A stretch of 64,000 nucleotides of DNA from DASSUW01 sp963803335 (GCA_963803335.1 CAWDME010000006.1:62001-126000), one strand, 5' to 3'; positions 40,079 through 49,559 are shown, counted from the stretch's first letter. Notes: generated by a model not told the origin, from the sequence alone. Program-made: numbers and translations.

Positions 40079-42358
40079 GTGAGCACCGCCGACGACATGC
40101 GCAGCGAGGCCGCCGCCGAGCGGCTCCTCGAGGACTCCTGGCACACGCGCTCCCGGCGCCTACCGCGTCGCGAGCTGATCAGCGAGCTCGTGGCCGCATC
40201 GTTGTTCGTGGCCGTCGTCACCGCGATTGCGCTCAGCTCCGACGCGGCGACCGGCTTCCAGCCCGGCGTCGCCGTCGTACTCATCGCCGTCTACGTCGTG
40301 CTCGGGCGGATCGAGTTCCCCGTCGGCGGCGGCAACGTCGTGCCGACGCATCTGGCGCTCTTCCCGATGCTCGTGCTGATGCCCCCCGCTGCCGTTCCGG
40401 CAGCCGTTGCAGTCGGCCTGCTCGGGGCCAAGCTGTGGGACTACGTGCGCGGGCAGGGACCGCTGGACCGCACGCTGTTCGCGATCCCGGATGCCTGGCA
40501 CGCCGTCGGCGCGGCGCTCGTGCTGGTCGCTGTCAATGCCCCGCGCCTGGATCCGGGCGACCTTCCTCTAGTGGCCGCGGCGTTCGCGAGCTGCTGCGCG
40601 TTCGACGCCGGGTCGGCCATGCTGCGCGAGATCGCCGCACGCGGGATCGCCCCGACGTTGCAGGTGCGCGTGCTCGCGCTCGTCTGGGTCGTCGACGCGT
40701 GCCTGGCGCCCATCGGGCTGCTGGCCGCGACGGTCGCCCGCACCAACCTCGCGGCCGTCCTGCTCGTCCTCCCACTCGCCGGCCTGCTCGGGCTCCTCGC
40801 CCGCGACCGCCGCCAGCGCATCGGCCAGGCGCAGCATCGCCTCGAGGTCGCGGTGCGAGAGCGCAGCCGCCTCCAGGCCGCTGTGCGCCGGATGGGCGAC
40901 GCGTTCGCCGCCAAGCTCGACCTCGACGCGCTCGTGGGCATCGTGCTCCGCGGCTCGGTCGAGGCGCTGGATGCCGACGCCGGACTGCTGCGGCTGGCCG
41001 GTCACGAGCAGCGGTGGCTGCCCGACGCCGCCCTCGGGGCGGCACTCGGCACCGCGGAAGAGGCCGGCGCGAAGCAGGTCGAGCGGTCGGGTGCGTGGGC
41101 GGTCGCGCTGCCGTTCTGCGACGCCGGCGTCAACGGCGTCGTGTGCGTCGCCCGGCGCGAGCGCCGCTTCCAGGACGACGAGATCGCGCTGCTCGGCGAG
41201 CTCGTCGCCAAGGCCCAGGCCGCCGCGGCGGACATCCTCTCCCACCAGGCCCTGCGCGAGCAGGCCATGAGCGATCCCCTCACCGGGCTCGGTAACCGCC
41301 GCAAGCTCGCCGAGGACGCCGGCCACTGGCGGCTCGAGGCGGACTCAGCGCCGCGCCTGCTGACCGTGCTCGACCTCGACGGGTTCAAGGTCTACAACGA
41401 CACCTTCGGCCACCTCGCCGGCGACGCGCTGCTGGCGCGCCTCGGCGCTCGCCTCAGCACCGAGCTGGCCGGAGTCGGAGAGGCCTATCGGCTCGGCGGC
41501 GACGAGTTCTGTGTCGTCTGCGAGATCGAGGCGGACGGCGTCGAGGACGTAATCGCCGCCAGCGTCCATGCCCTGACGGAGCGCGGCGAGCAGTTCGTGA
41601 TCCACGCCTCGTATGGCGTCGTCCTGCTTCCGCACGAGGCCGACAACCTCGAGTACGGCCTCCAGCTCGCTGACGAACGCATGTACGCGCAGAAGCACGG
41701 CCGTTCCTCCGGCGCCGGCGAGCAGGCACGCGACGTGCTCATGCGGACGATGCAGGCCAAGCAGCCCGCGCTCGGAGAGCATTCGAGCGAGGTCGCGCAG
41801 CTCGCGGTCGCGGTCGCGCGCCACCTCGGGATGACGGCCGAGGAGATCGACGAGGTCGCCCGCGCCGCCGAGCTGCACGACGTGGGCAAGGTCGGCATCC
41901 CCGACGCCATCCTCGAGAAGCCGGCCCCCCTCGACGCGGACGAGTGGGCGTTCATGCGCCAGCACACCGTGCTCGGCGAGCGCATCCTCAGCGCCGCTCC
42001 CGCCCTGCGACCGGTCGCACAGCTCGTCCGCTCCAGCCACGAGCGCTGGGACGGCACCGGCTATCCCGACGGGCTGGCCGGCGCCCAGATCCCGCGCGGG
42101 TCCCGGGTCATCGCGGTCTGCGACGCCTACGAGGCGATAACCGCCGATCGACCCTACCGCCGCGCCCGCTCGTCCGAGGCCGCCTGCGCCGAACTGCGCG
42201 CCACGGCCGGCACGCAGTTCGACCCAGAGGTCGTGGACGCCTTCATCCGCGAGGTCGAGGGTCGCGGGACGGCCGTTGCGGGCACGGCCGAGGACGTCGA
42301 CCGGCCGGTGCAGGCCGTTGCCGCCCGCGTCCGGACGCTGCTGGCCGGCAGCGCCTAG
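40079..42358 (+). CDS. membrane GGDEF/HD-GYP cyclic-di-GMP protein
   Basis: About 759 aa. N-terminal membrane domain with roughly six to eight segments (about 35-250), GAF-like region (275-400), GGDEF domain (405-560) with intact YRLGGDEFCVV and LTGLGNRR, and HD-GYP phosphodiesterase domain (570-735) with AELHDVGKVGIPD and HERWDGTGYPDG. Both catalytic signatures are complete, so it could both make and degrade c-di-GMP, switched by the membrane/GAF input. GTG at 40079 is preferred to ATG 40040, which overlaps the upstream hairpin. Confidence 0.92.
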   Translation: MSTADDMRSEAAAERLLEDSWHTRSRRLPRRELISELVAASLFVAVVTAIALSSDAATGFQPGVAVVLIAVYVVLGRIEFPVGGGNVVPTHLALFPMLVLMPPAAVPAAVAVGLLGAKLWDYVRGQGPLDRTLFAIPDAWHAVGAALVLVAVNAPRLDPGDLPLVAAAFASCCAFDAGSAMLREIAARGIAPTLQVRVLALVWVVDACLAPIGLLAATVARTNLAAVLLVLPLAGLLGLLARDRRQRIGQAQHRLEVAVRERSRLQAAVRRMGDAFAAKLDLDALVGIVLRGSVEALDADAGLLRLAGHEQRWLPDAALGAALGTAEEAGAKQVERSGAWAVALPFCDAGVNGVVCVARRERRFQDDEIALLGELVAKAQAAAADILSHQALREQAMSDPLTGLGNRRKLAEDAGHWRLEADSAPRLLTVLDLDGFKVYNDTFGHLAGDALLARLGARLSTELAGVGEAYRLGGDEFCVVCEIEADGVEDVIAASVHALTERGEQFVIHASYGVVLLPHEADNLEYGLQLADERMYAQKHGRSSGAGEQARDVLMRTMQAKQPALGEHSSEVAQLAVAVARHLGMTAEEIDEVARAAELHDVGKVGIPDAILEKPAPLDADEWAFMRQHTVLGERILSAAPALRPVAQLVRSSHERWDGTGYPDGLAGAQIPRGSRVIAVCDAYEAITADRPYRRARSSEAACAELRATAGTQFDPEVVDAFIREVEGRGTAVAGTAEDVDRPVQAVAARVRTLLAGSA

Positions 42359-42367
42359 CTCGACCCC

Positions 42368-43803
42368 TCACGCCCCACGCACGACCGCCTTGCCCCCGGA
42401 ACGCTCCGGGTCGCGCGTGAAGCGCCCGGTCGGCTCCGCCACCGCCTCGGTCTCCTGCAGCTCCTCGAGCACGGCACCACCGCTGCGCGGGCCGAGCACC
42501 GCCACGGTGCCGGCCACGACCGCCCAGCAGGCCGCGATGTAGGCGAACACCCACGGGTAGCCCATGCTGCCGTAGATCGCGGAGACGATGAACGGGCCCC
42601 CGATGTTCGACAGCCGCCCGATGCCGTAGCAGAGGCCGCTGCCCGTGTTGCGCAGCGGCGTCGGGAACAGCTCCGGCGTGTACGCGTACAGCAGCGCCGC
42701 GAACGTCTGGATGAAGAACGCGACGGCGAAGCCGAACACGATGATCGCGATCTCGTTGAAGGTGAGGCCGTAGAACAGGCCGCACATGGCGACGACCAGC
42801 GACACGGCGATGATCGGCGCCTTGCGGTGGAAGCGATCCGACAGCGGCCACGCGAGCAGCGCGCCCGGCACGGCGCCGAGCGTCGTCAGCGCGGTGAAGC
42901 CGAGGCTCTCCTTCAGCGAGAAGCCGTGGTCGGCGAGCAGCGTCGGCACCCACGCCACGAACCCGTAGAAGCCGAGCGTCTGGAACATCCAGACGACGAT
43001 CAGCATCACGGTGCGGCGGCGCAGCGCGCCCTGGAACAGCTCGCTCACGCCACGCCGGCGCTCACGGACCTGCTCGGCCGGAGCCGGCTCCGGCAGCGGG
43101 CCGCACTCCTCCTCGACCTCGGCCTCGATCGCCTGCAGCGTGGCGTCCGCCTCACGCGCGCCGCGGTGCTCGAGCAGCCAGCGCGGCGACTCGGGCAGGC
43201 GGCGGATGAGCAGCAGGCCGACGATGCCGAGCGATCCGAAGAGGAACACGAGCCGCCAGCTGTCATCGCTGATCGGGACGACGGCGCGCGCGGTGAAGGC
43301 CATCACGGGGATGCCGACCAGGCCGGTCGCGAGCACTGCACTCTGCATCCGCCCGCGGCGCTCGCTGGGCACCATCTCGGACAGGAACGTGATCGCGATG
43401 ACGGTCATCGCGCCGAGGCCGATCCCGGTCAGCGCGCGCGCCACCAGCAGCGACGGCACGTTCCACGCGCCGGCGTTGGCCAGCGACCACACCGAGAACC
43501 ACATGACCGAGGCCAGCAGCATGCGGCGGCGGCCGAAGGCGTCGGCCAGGCGGCCGCCGACGGCGGCGCCGACGAACATGCCGAAGAACCCGCCCGAGGT
43601 GATCAGCGCGATGTCGTCGACGAGAGGCCGAGCGAGTCGCGCAGCCCGGGCGCGGCATACGCGAACGTGTTGAGGTCGGCGAGCTCGAAGAAGAAGCCGA
43701 ACGCGAGCGCGGTCAGCAACCGTCGATGGAAGCGACTCATGGGCAGCCGATCGAGCCGGCCGGCGAGCTCGCTGGAGCTCATGGCAGCAGTTGTCTCGTA
43801 CAT
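42368..43803 (-). pseudogene. MFS metabolite transporter with a one-base deletion
   Basis: Twelve-segment major-facilitator carrier of the metabolite:H+ symporter type: GGRLADAFGRRRML between segments 2 and 3, LPESPRWLLEHRGAREAD after segment 6, TPELFPTPLRNTGSG in the second half. Starts ATG 43801-43803 (FGFFFELADLNTFAYAAPGL); near 43618 one base is missing (expected ...GLSVDDIALITSGG), and the remainder is in the next frame. Corrected about 478 aa. Last gene after tcuA-like and gntR on this strand, so it probably imports the flavoenzyme's substrate. The shift may be a sequencing error. Confidence 0.82.
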
Positions 43804-43842
43804 CGTGTCCTTGCCTCCCTACCGACTGGCGTGCTTTCGCAG

Positions 43843-44478
43843 TCAGTCCTCTTCGCTGAACATCCGCAGGCGGATGTCACGCGCCTGCGTCATGTGGGAC
43901 TCGGCGAGCGCGCGCGCCCCGTCGGCGTCGCCCGCCTCGATCAGGTCGATCAGCTGGTCGTGCTCCGTCAGCGCCTGCTCCCAGCGCCCGGGCGCGCGCA
44001 GCGTCGACTCCGGGTAGCGGCGCAGGTGGTCCTGCAAGCGCCGCAGGACGTCGACCAGCGTGTTGCTGTGCGACGCGTTCCACAGCGCCTCGTGGAAGTG
44101 TCGGTTGGCCGCCGCCATCGCTCGCGAGTCGCCGACGTCGGCAGCGCGCATGTCGGCCGCGGCGCGGCGCAGCCGCGCCACGTCGAGAGGGCCGCGCCGC
44201 TCGGCCGCCGCCCGCGCGGCGAGCCCCTCGAGCGGGATCCGCACGTCGTAGATGTCGAGGATCTCCTCCGGGCTGCGCGAGCGCACGCGCAGGCTGCGGG
44301 GGCCACGCTCGACGAGGCCGTCGTGCTCGAGCCGCCGCAGCGCCTCGCGGATCGGCGTCCGGCTCGTCCCGTAGTGCCGGGCGAGCGCGGCCTCGACCAG
44401 CGCCGCTCCGTCCCACTCGCCGGCGACGACGTCGTCGTACAGCCGCCGGTAGACGTCGGGTTGGAGGACGACGGTCAT
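43843..44478 (-). CDS. GntR-family regulator (FCD domain)
   Basis: 211 aa. Winged HTH (LYDDVVAGEWDGAALVE, HYGTSRTPIREALRRLEHDG), then FCD domain with metal-site residues in AANRHFHEALW and LTEHDQLIDLI and a final His (ESHMTQARD). ATG 44476-44478 overlaps the flavoprotein stop by 4 bases (ATGA), so it is in that operon. Probably autoregulates through the 20-base palindrome at 45928-45947. Confidence 0.9.
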   Translation of the reverse strand: MTVVLQPDVYRRLYDDVVAGEWDGAALVEAALARHYGTSRTPIREALRRLEHDGLVERGPRSLRVRSRSPEEILDIYDVRIPLEGLAARAAAERRGPLDVARLRRAAADMRAADVGDSRAMAAANRHFHEALWNASHSNTLVDVLRRLQDHLRRYPESTLRAPGRWEQALTEHDQLIDLIEAGDADGARALAESHMTQARDIRLRMFSEED

Positions 44479-45938
44479 GCCGCGCCCGCCGCCGCCGCAC
44501 CAGCGCGCCGGCCATAGACCGCCCCCGCGGTCAGCCCGGAGCCACCGGGGTAGTTGCCGGAGAACAGCCCGCCGACGACCTCGCCGGCGGCGAACAGGCC
44601 GCCCAGTGGGCGGCCGGACTCGTCGAGCACGCGCGCGTCGGCGTCGACGTGCACGCCGCCGAACGTGAAGGTGATGCCGCACGCCACCGCGTACGCGTAG
44701 AACGGGGGCTCCGTGATCGCCGTCGCCCAGTTGGACTTGGGCGGATCGACGGCCGCGGCGCGCCCGTCCTTGACCGTCGGGTCGAACGGCCGGTCGGCGA
44801 TCGCGTCATTGAACTCGCGCACCGTGCGCTCGAGCCCGTCCGGGTCGATGCCCAGCGCCTCGGCGAGGCCGCGCAGGGTGTCCGCCCGCTCGCAGCTGAT
44901 CGGCGTGCTGTCGTACTCCTCCGGGCGCAGCAGCGGGCGCGTGCGGGCGTCGAAGAGCTGGTACGCGACGCCGTCCGGCTGGCGCAGGATCTCGCGGCCG
45001 TACTTCGCGTACGTGTAGTTGCGGAAGTCGGCGCCCTCGTCGAGGAAGCGCTCGCCGCGGCGGTTGACGACGATGCCGAGCGGATAGCTCTGGCGGGTCA
45101 GCTGGTTGGTCAGCCGGCGCTCACCGCCCTGCGGCGGCGCGCCCGCGTCCCAGGCGACGCTGTGGCACGAGGTCCAATCGCCGTGCCGGGCCGCGCCGGT
45201 GGCGAGCGCGGCGTCGAGCACCTCGCCCGTGTTGGTCGGCGTCCCGCGCACGATCGCGGCCTCCCAGCCGGCGCCGAGATGGCGCGCGCGCCGGTCGGGA
45301 TCGGATTCGAAGCCGCCGGCCGCGAGCACGACGGCGGGCGCCGCGAGCTCCTCGCCGCCGGCGAGCCGCACAGCGGACACCGATCCGTTGTCGCGCACGA
45401 GCCCGGTGACCGGGGCGCCGTAGCGGATCTCGATGCCCGCGGCCTCGGCCGCGCGCGTGTGCTGGTCGATCAAGCCCTTGCCGCCGTCGACGGTGCCGAG
45501 GGCGAGGCCGCCCCAGAACACCCAGCGCCCGTCGTCGCGCCGGTAGGCCTGGCGCTCGTACATGAGCCGCCAGCGCACGCCCTTCTCGGCCAGCCAGCGC
45601 GGCAGGTCCTCGCTCTCGGTGACGAGCTGGTCGGCCATCGCCGGATCACAGCGCCCGCTCGTGATGCGGTCCATGTCGGTGCGGAAGTCCTGGGCCGTGT
45701 AGGGCTCGAGCTCGGTCTCGGGCAGCCGCTCGTCCGGCTCGAGCAGCGGCGCCAGCGCCTCGGCGCCGCCGTGGGCGACGCGGAACGCGCCCGCCGTATA
45801 GAAGGAGTTGCCGCCCGCGTGCGCCTCCGGCGCCTTCTCGAGCACGAGCACCTGCGCGCCGCGCTCGGCGGCCGCGTGCGCGGCGCAGAAGCCGGCGTTG
45901 CCGCCTCCAACCACGATTACATCGGTTTTGCATACCAC
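44475..45938 (-). CDS. FAD-dependent dehydrogenase, tricarballylate dehydrogenase (TcuA)-like
   Basis: 487 aa. Rossmann FAD motif VIVVGGGNAGFCAA at the N-terminus, LVLEKAP then GGNSFYTAGAFRVAH, which is characteristic of TcuA-type fumarate-reductase-like flavoproteins; FGGVHVDADARVLDESG and GGLFSGNYPGGSGLTAGAV at the C-terminus. TcuA oxidises tricarballylate to cis-aconitate. A TcuB-type iron-sulfur partner is not nearby, so another 3-keto-steroid-like or acid substrate is possible. GTG start 45936-45938 lies inside the operator palindrome, implying a very short or absent leader. Confidence 0.85.
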   Translation of the reverse strand: MVCKTDVIVVGGGNAGFCAAHAAAERGAQVLVLEKAPEAHAGGNSFYTAGAFRVAHGGAEALAPLLEPDERLPETELEPYTAQDFRTDMDRITSGRCDPAMADQLVTESEDLPRWLAEKGVRWRLMYERQAYRRDDGRWVFWGGLALGTVDGGKGLIDQHTRAAEAAGIEIRYGAPVTGLVRDNGSVSAVRLAGGEELAAPAVVLAAGGFESDPDRRARHLGAGWEAAIVRGTPTNTGEVLDAALATGAARHGDWTSCHSVAWDAGAPPQGGERRLTNQLTRQSYPLGIVVNRRGERFLDEGADFRNYTYAKYGREILRQPDGVAYQLFDARTRPLLRPEEYDSTPISCERADTLRGLAEALGIDPDGLERTVREFNDAIADRPFDPTVKDGRAAAVDPPKSNWATAITEPPFYAYAVACGITFTFGGVHVDADARVLDESGRPLGGLFAAGEVVGGLFSGNYPGGSGLTAGAVYGRRAGAAAAGAA

Positions 45939-45947
45939 GGTATACAA
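45928..45947. promoter_or_regulatory. GntR-type palindromic operator
   Basis: TTGCATACC, AC, GGTATACAA: 9-base arms with one mismatch, of the form bound by FCD-type GntR proteins. It covers the flavoprotein start codon and is 23 bases from the SDR start, so both divergent genes would be controlled. A GGTACC palindrome follows at 45949-45954. Confidence 0.65.
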
Positions 45948-45969
45948 TGGTACCCCATGGATCTGATGC

Positions 45970-46698
45970 TTGACACGCTGCGGTGTCCTCGTGACCGGCG
46001 CCAGCAGCGGCATCGAGCGTGGCATCGCGCTGGCGCTGGCGCGCGAGGGAGCCCGTGTCGTTGTCACCGCCCGCCGCGAGGCCGCGCTCAAGGAGCTCTG
46101 CGAAGAGATCGAAGGCGAGGCGATCCCGATCGTGGCCGACTTCCTCGACCCTGCCGCGCCGGAGACGATCGCCGCTGCGGCGCGCGACGCGCTCGGGGAC
46201 GTCGACATCCTCGTCAACAACGCGGGCGGCAGCCGGCCGTTCGGCAAGGACGCCGACGAGGAGCAGTGGAACGAGGCGCTGACGCTCAACTTCACCCGCC
46301 ACCGCCAGCTCACCGGCCGGCTGCTCGGCGGCATGCAGGCGCGCGGCTGGGGTCGCGTGATCAACATCACCGGCAAGTCCGAGCCCGAGGGCGTCAACGG
46401 CGCGTTCGCCGCCAAGGCCGCGCTGCACTCGTGGGCCAAGGGCCTGTCGCGTGAGGTCGGCGGCGACGGCATCACCGTCAACTGCATCCCGCCCGGGCGC
46501 ATCATGAGCGAGCAGATCGAGCGCAACTACCCGCCCGAGCACCGGGCGCGGCACGCCGCCGAGGACATCCCGGTCGGCGAGTACGGCCGGCCCGAGGACA
46601 TCGCCGATCTCGTGTGCTTCCTCGCCTCGCCGCGGGCGCGCTACATCACGGGCGCGGTCATCCCGGTCGACGGCGGCCTCCGGCGCTATCAGTTCTGA
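45970..46698 (+). CDS. short-chain dehydrogenase/reductase with altered catalytic residues
   Basis: 242 aa classical SDR fold. Nucleotide motif TGASSGIERG has Glu where the third Gly normally stands; NNAGG is normal. In the active-site helix (GVNGAFAAKAALHSWAKG) the Lys is present, but the Tyr four residues before it is replaced by Ala, with Phe next to it. C-terminal TVNCIPPGRIMSEQI and the PVDGG end are typical. The start is TTG 45970; the ATG at 45957 would read MDLMLD and join after removing one base. Either a divergent member of the Tyr-less SDR branch or a non-catalytic relative. Confidence 0.82.
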   Translation: MTRCGVLVTGASSGIERGIALALAREGARVVVTARREAALKELCEEIEGEAIPIVADFLDPAAPETIAAAARDALGDVDILVNNAGGSRPFGKDADEEQWNEALTLNFTRHRQLTGRLLGGMQARGWGRVINITGKSEPEGVNGAFAAKAALHSWAKGLSREVGGDGITVNCIPPGRIMSEQIERNYPPEHRARHAAEDIPVGEYGRPEDIADLVCFLASPRARYITGAVIPVDGGLRRYQF

Positions 46699-47195
46699 GC
46701 GCGCGGCCCGGGCGGTGGCTGCGGCCCATGCCCGCGGCGGTAGACGAGCAGCGTGCGCTTGAAGGTGATCACGACGGTGCCGTCCTGGTTGTAGCCCGTC
46801 GTCTCGACGACGACGATCCCGACATTCGGCCGCGAGCGCGACGGCCGCGCCTCCAGCACCTCGGACTGGGCGTAGATCGTGTCGCCCTCGAACACCGGAG
46901 CGGGCAGCCGCACCTCGTCCCAGCCGAGGTTCGCCATCACGTTCTGGGAGACGTCCGAGACGCTCTGGCCGGTGACGAGCGCGAGCGTGAACGTCGAGTC
47001 GACCAGCGGGCGGCCCCACTCGGTCTGTGACGCGTAGTGGGCGTCGAAGTGGATCGGCGCGGTGTTCTGCGTGAGCAACGTGAACCACGCGTTGTCGGTC
47101 GCGAGCACCGTCCGGCCGAGGGCGTGGCGATAGACGTCGCCGACGGCGAAATCCTCGAAGAACCGCCCGACCCAGCCCGGCTTCACCTCCCCCAT
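46689..47195 (-). CDS. MaoC-family hydratase/dehydratase
   Basis: 168 aa hot-dog fold. Hydratase-2 motif NTAPIHFDAHYA contains the Asp/His catalytic pair, preceded by FEDFAVGDVYRH, and followed by PVFEGDTIYAQSEVLE. Acts on CoA thioesters or ACP-bound enoyl groups in the cytoplasm. ATG 47193-47195 (MGEVKPGW) preferred over upstream in-frame ATG. Convergent with and overlapping the SDR gene by 10 bases; membership in an acid-degradation locus is plausible. Confidence 0.9.
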   Translation of the reverse strand: MGEVKPGWVGRFFEDFAVGDVYRHALGRTVLATDNAWFTLLTQNTAPIHFDAHYASQTEWGRPLVDSTFTLALVTGQSVSDVSQNVMANLGWDEVRLPAPVFEGDTIYAQSEVLEARPSRSRPNVGIVVVETTGYNQDGTVVITFKRTLLVYRRGHGPQPPPGPRAQN

Positions 47196-47265
47196 GGGCC
47201 GAAGCATGCCGCGCCCCGGGCTGGCATGTCGCGCCGCAGCGGGATTAGACTCGCCGTGAGAGGGA

Positions 47266-49263
47266 ATGGGTGTTCGGCTGATCACCGGCGCGGCCGCGAC
47301 AGCGCTGGTCGCGCTTGCGTACTACCTCGTTGGACGGCTGGGCCTGGAGATGGCCTATCTCAACGGGGCCGTCGCGGCGTTGTGGCCACCGGCCGGCCTG
47401 GGGCTGGCCCTGCTCGTCCTCTATGGCCCGCGCGTGGTGCCGGGCATCGTGCTCGGCGATCTGTTCCTGGGCGACTACTCGACGCCGCTCGGGACGGTGC
47501 TCGCTCAGACGGTCGGCAACACCGTGGCGCTGGTGGTCGCCGCGGCGCTCCTGCTCCGCCTGACGCAGGGTCGTCGCGCCCTCGATCGCGTGTCCGACGT
47601 GCTGGCCTTCATCGTCTGCGCGCTCGTCGCGGCGGTGGTCAGCGCGGCGTTCGGACCGACCGCGCTGCGCCTCGGCGGCGTGATCCCGACTGACGAGCTC
47701 GGGGCCGTCTTCCGGACGTGGACGCTCGGGGACGCGGCCGGCGTCCTCGTCGTCGCGCCCGCGGTGCTGACGTGGGCCGCACTCGGGGTGCGCGGCGTCC
47801 GCCGGCGGGACCTCGTGGAGGCCGCCGCCGTCCTCGTCGTGCTGCTGATCCTGGTCGAGCTGCCCGCCCAGCGGGACGTGCCGTACGTCGTGTTCCCCGC
47901 ATTGCTGTGGGCCGCCCTGCGGTTCGGGCCCCGCGGCGCGGCCACGGCGATCCTGATCGTGTGCTCCATCACCGTCTGGAACACCGCGCACAACTCGGGG
48001 CCGTTCGTGCGCGAGTCCGTGACCGACAGCCTGCTCGCGACGCAGCTCTTCATCGCCATCGCGGCGGTCACCTCGCTGCTGCTCGCGGCGCTGACGGCGG
48101 AGCGCACGCGCGCGGCGCGGGCGCTGGCGGCGACGGAGGCGGCGGCGCGCGCACTCGCCGACGAGCAGGCGGCGCTCCGCCGGGTCGCGACGCTGGTGGC
48201 CGGCGACGCGCCGCCGAGCCGGGTCTTCGAGCAGGTGACCGAGGAGGTCGGGCGGCTGCTCGGGCTGCCGGGCGCGAACGTGATCCACTACGACGGGGTG
48301 CGCACCGCCACCGTCGTCGGCGCCTGGAGCAGCGCGGGGCCGCCGCGCTTCCCGATCGGTGCACAGCTCGACGTCGACGGCGACACGGTCGTCGCCCGCG
48401 TGGTGCGCAGCGGCAGCGCCGCGCGCGTCGACTACGAGGCGGCGAGCGGAACGCTGGCGGCCAAGGTGCTGAACGCGGGCTACCGCGCCGCGGTCGCGGC
48501 GCCGGTCCACCTCGGCGGCCGGGTCTGGGGCGTGCTGGCGGCGGCGAGCACGTCCGACGAGCCGCTCCCGGACGGGATCGAGCAGCGGCTGTGCGACTTC
48601 GCCGAGCTCATCGCGCAGGCGCTCGCCAACGCCGACGCGTACGAGAAGCTCGCCGCCTCGCGCGCGCGGCTCGTCGAGGTCGGCGACGCCGAGCGGCAGC
48701 GGCTCGAGCGCAATCTCCACGACGGCGCGCAGCAACGGCTCGTCACCGTCGCGCTCGAGCTGACCCTCCTGGCCTCCAAGCTGGAGAGCGATCCGGCGGG
48801 CGCCGCCGAGCTGCTCAAGACTGCCCAGGACGACCTCGCGACCGGGCTCGGCGAGCTGCGCGAGCTGGCGCGGGGCATCCATCCCGTCGTCCTGACCGAG
48901 CGGGGCCTCGGCGCGGCGCTCGACGCGCTCGTCGCCCGTGCCCCGGTGCCGGTCGAGATCGCCGCGATGCCGGACGAGCGGCTGACCGGCCAGGTCGAGG
49001 CCGCGATGTACTACGTCGTGGCCGAGTCGATCACGAACGTGGCCAAGTACGCGCACGCATCCAGCGCGAGCGTCAGCGTCGGACGCTCGAACGGATCGGC
49101 GACGGTGATCGTGGCCGACGACGGCGTCGGCGGCGCCGATCCCGCTTCGGGATCGGGGCTACGCGGGCTCGCCGCGCGCGTCGAGGCGCTCAACGGGCGA
49201 CTCGACGTCGACAGCCCGGTTGGCGGCGGCACCCGCATCAAGGCCGAGATCCCTCTCGGCTGA
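47266..49263 (+). CDS. MASE1-GAF sensor histidine kinase (NarL type)
   Basis: 665 aa. N-terminal MASE1 sensor with about eight membrane segments (1-285; AVAALWPPAGLGLALL, WTLGDAAGVLVVAP), short coiled region, GAF domain (about 310-455), HisKA_3 dimerisation helix with phospho-His in ERNLHDGAQQRL, and HATPase_c with ESITNVAKYAHAS (N box), DDGVGGAD and GSGLRGLAARV. Ligand unknown. No response regulator is adjacent, so it is an orphan kinase. Confidence 0.93.
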   Translation: MGVRLITGAAATALVALAYYLVGRLGLEMAYLNGAVAALWPPAGLGLALLVLYGPRVVPGIVLGDLFLGDYSTPLGTVLAQTVGNTVALVVAAALLLRLTQGRRALDRVSDVLAFIVCALVAAVVSAAFGPTALRLGGVIPTDELGAVFRTWTLGDAAGVLVVAPAVLTWAALGVRGVRRRDLVEAAAVLVVLLILVELPAQRDVPYVVFPALLWAALRFGPRGAATAILIVCSITVWNTAHNSGPFVRESVTDSLLATQLFIAIAAVTSLLLAALTAERTRAARALAATEAAARALADEQAALRRVATLVAGDAPPSRVFEQVTEEVGRLLGLPGANVIHYDGVRTATVVGAWSSAGPPRFPIGAQLDVDGDTVVARVVRSGSAARVDYEAASGTLAAKVLNAGYRAAVAAPVHLGGRVWGVLAAASTSDEPLPDGIEQRLCDFAELIAQALANADAYEKLAASRARLVEVGDAERQRLERNLHDGAQQRLVTVALELTLLASKLESDPAGAAELLKTAQDDLATGLGELRELARGIHPVVLTERGLGAALDALVARAPVPVEIAAMPDERLTGQVEAAMYYVVAESITNVAKYAHASSASVSVGRSNGSATVIVADDGVGGADPASGSGLRGLAARVEALNGRLDVDSPVGGGTRIKAEIPLG

Positions 49264-49268
49264 GGCCG

Positions 49269-49475
49269 TTACGGCCGGCGCTTGGCCAGCTCGGCGCGCT
49301 CGCGCTTCTCGGCGGCGGCCTCGCGCTTGGCCTGTTCCTCGTACTTCGCCTGCCGGCGGGCCCGCGCCTTGCGGCTCGCCTCCTCGTTGCGGCTGGCGAT
49401 CGCGTCTCGTTGCTCCCGCCACGCGGCCTCGCCGCGTTTGGGTGGACTGGGCGCCCGCTTGCTCGTGTCGCTCAT
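49269..49475 (-). CDS. small charged helical protein
   Basis: 68 aa, ATG 49473-49475. MSDTSKRAPSPPKRGE then a continuous Arg/Glu/Ala helix (SRKARARRQAKYEEQAKREA) to KRRP. Looks like a short DNA- or RNA-binding coiled coil; no family recognised. Divergent from the HTH gene. Could be a real small protein or a fortuitous ORF; consistent GC3 favours the former. Confidence 0.5.
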   Translation of the reverse strand: MSDTSKRAPSPPKRGEAAWREQRDAIASRNEEASRKARARRQAKYEEQAKREAAAEKRERAELAKRRP

Positions 49476-49545
49476 CGCGTCCTCACTTGAGTCTCGAGAC
49501 CTTCGTCTACGGCCACAATACTGGAAGTTCATGTCTAGAATTCCG

Positions 49546-49551
49546 TATCCT
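49546..49551 (+). promoter_or_regulatory. -10-like TATCCT close to a start codon
   Basis: TATCCT ends 8 bases before the ATG of the winged-helix gene at 49560, with AT-rich sequence around it. This spacing gives a leaderless mRNA, common in actinobacteria. No clear -35 was identified. Confidence 0.35.
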
Positions 49552-49559
49552 GATTGGCC

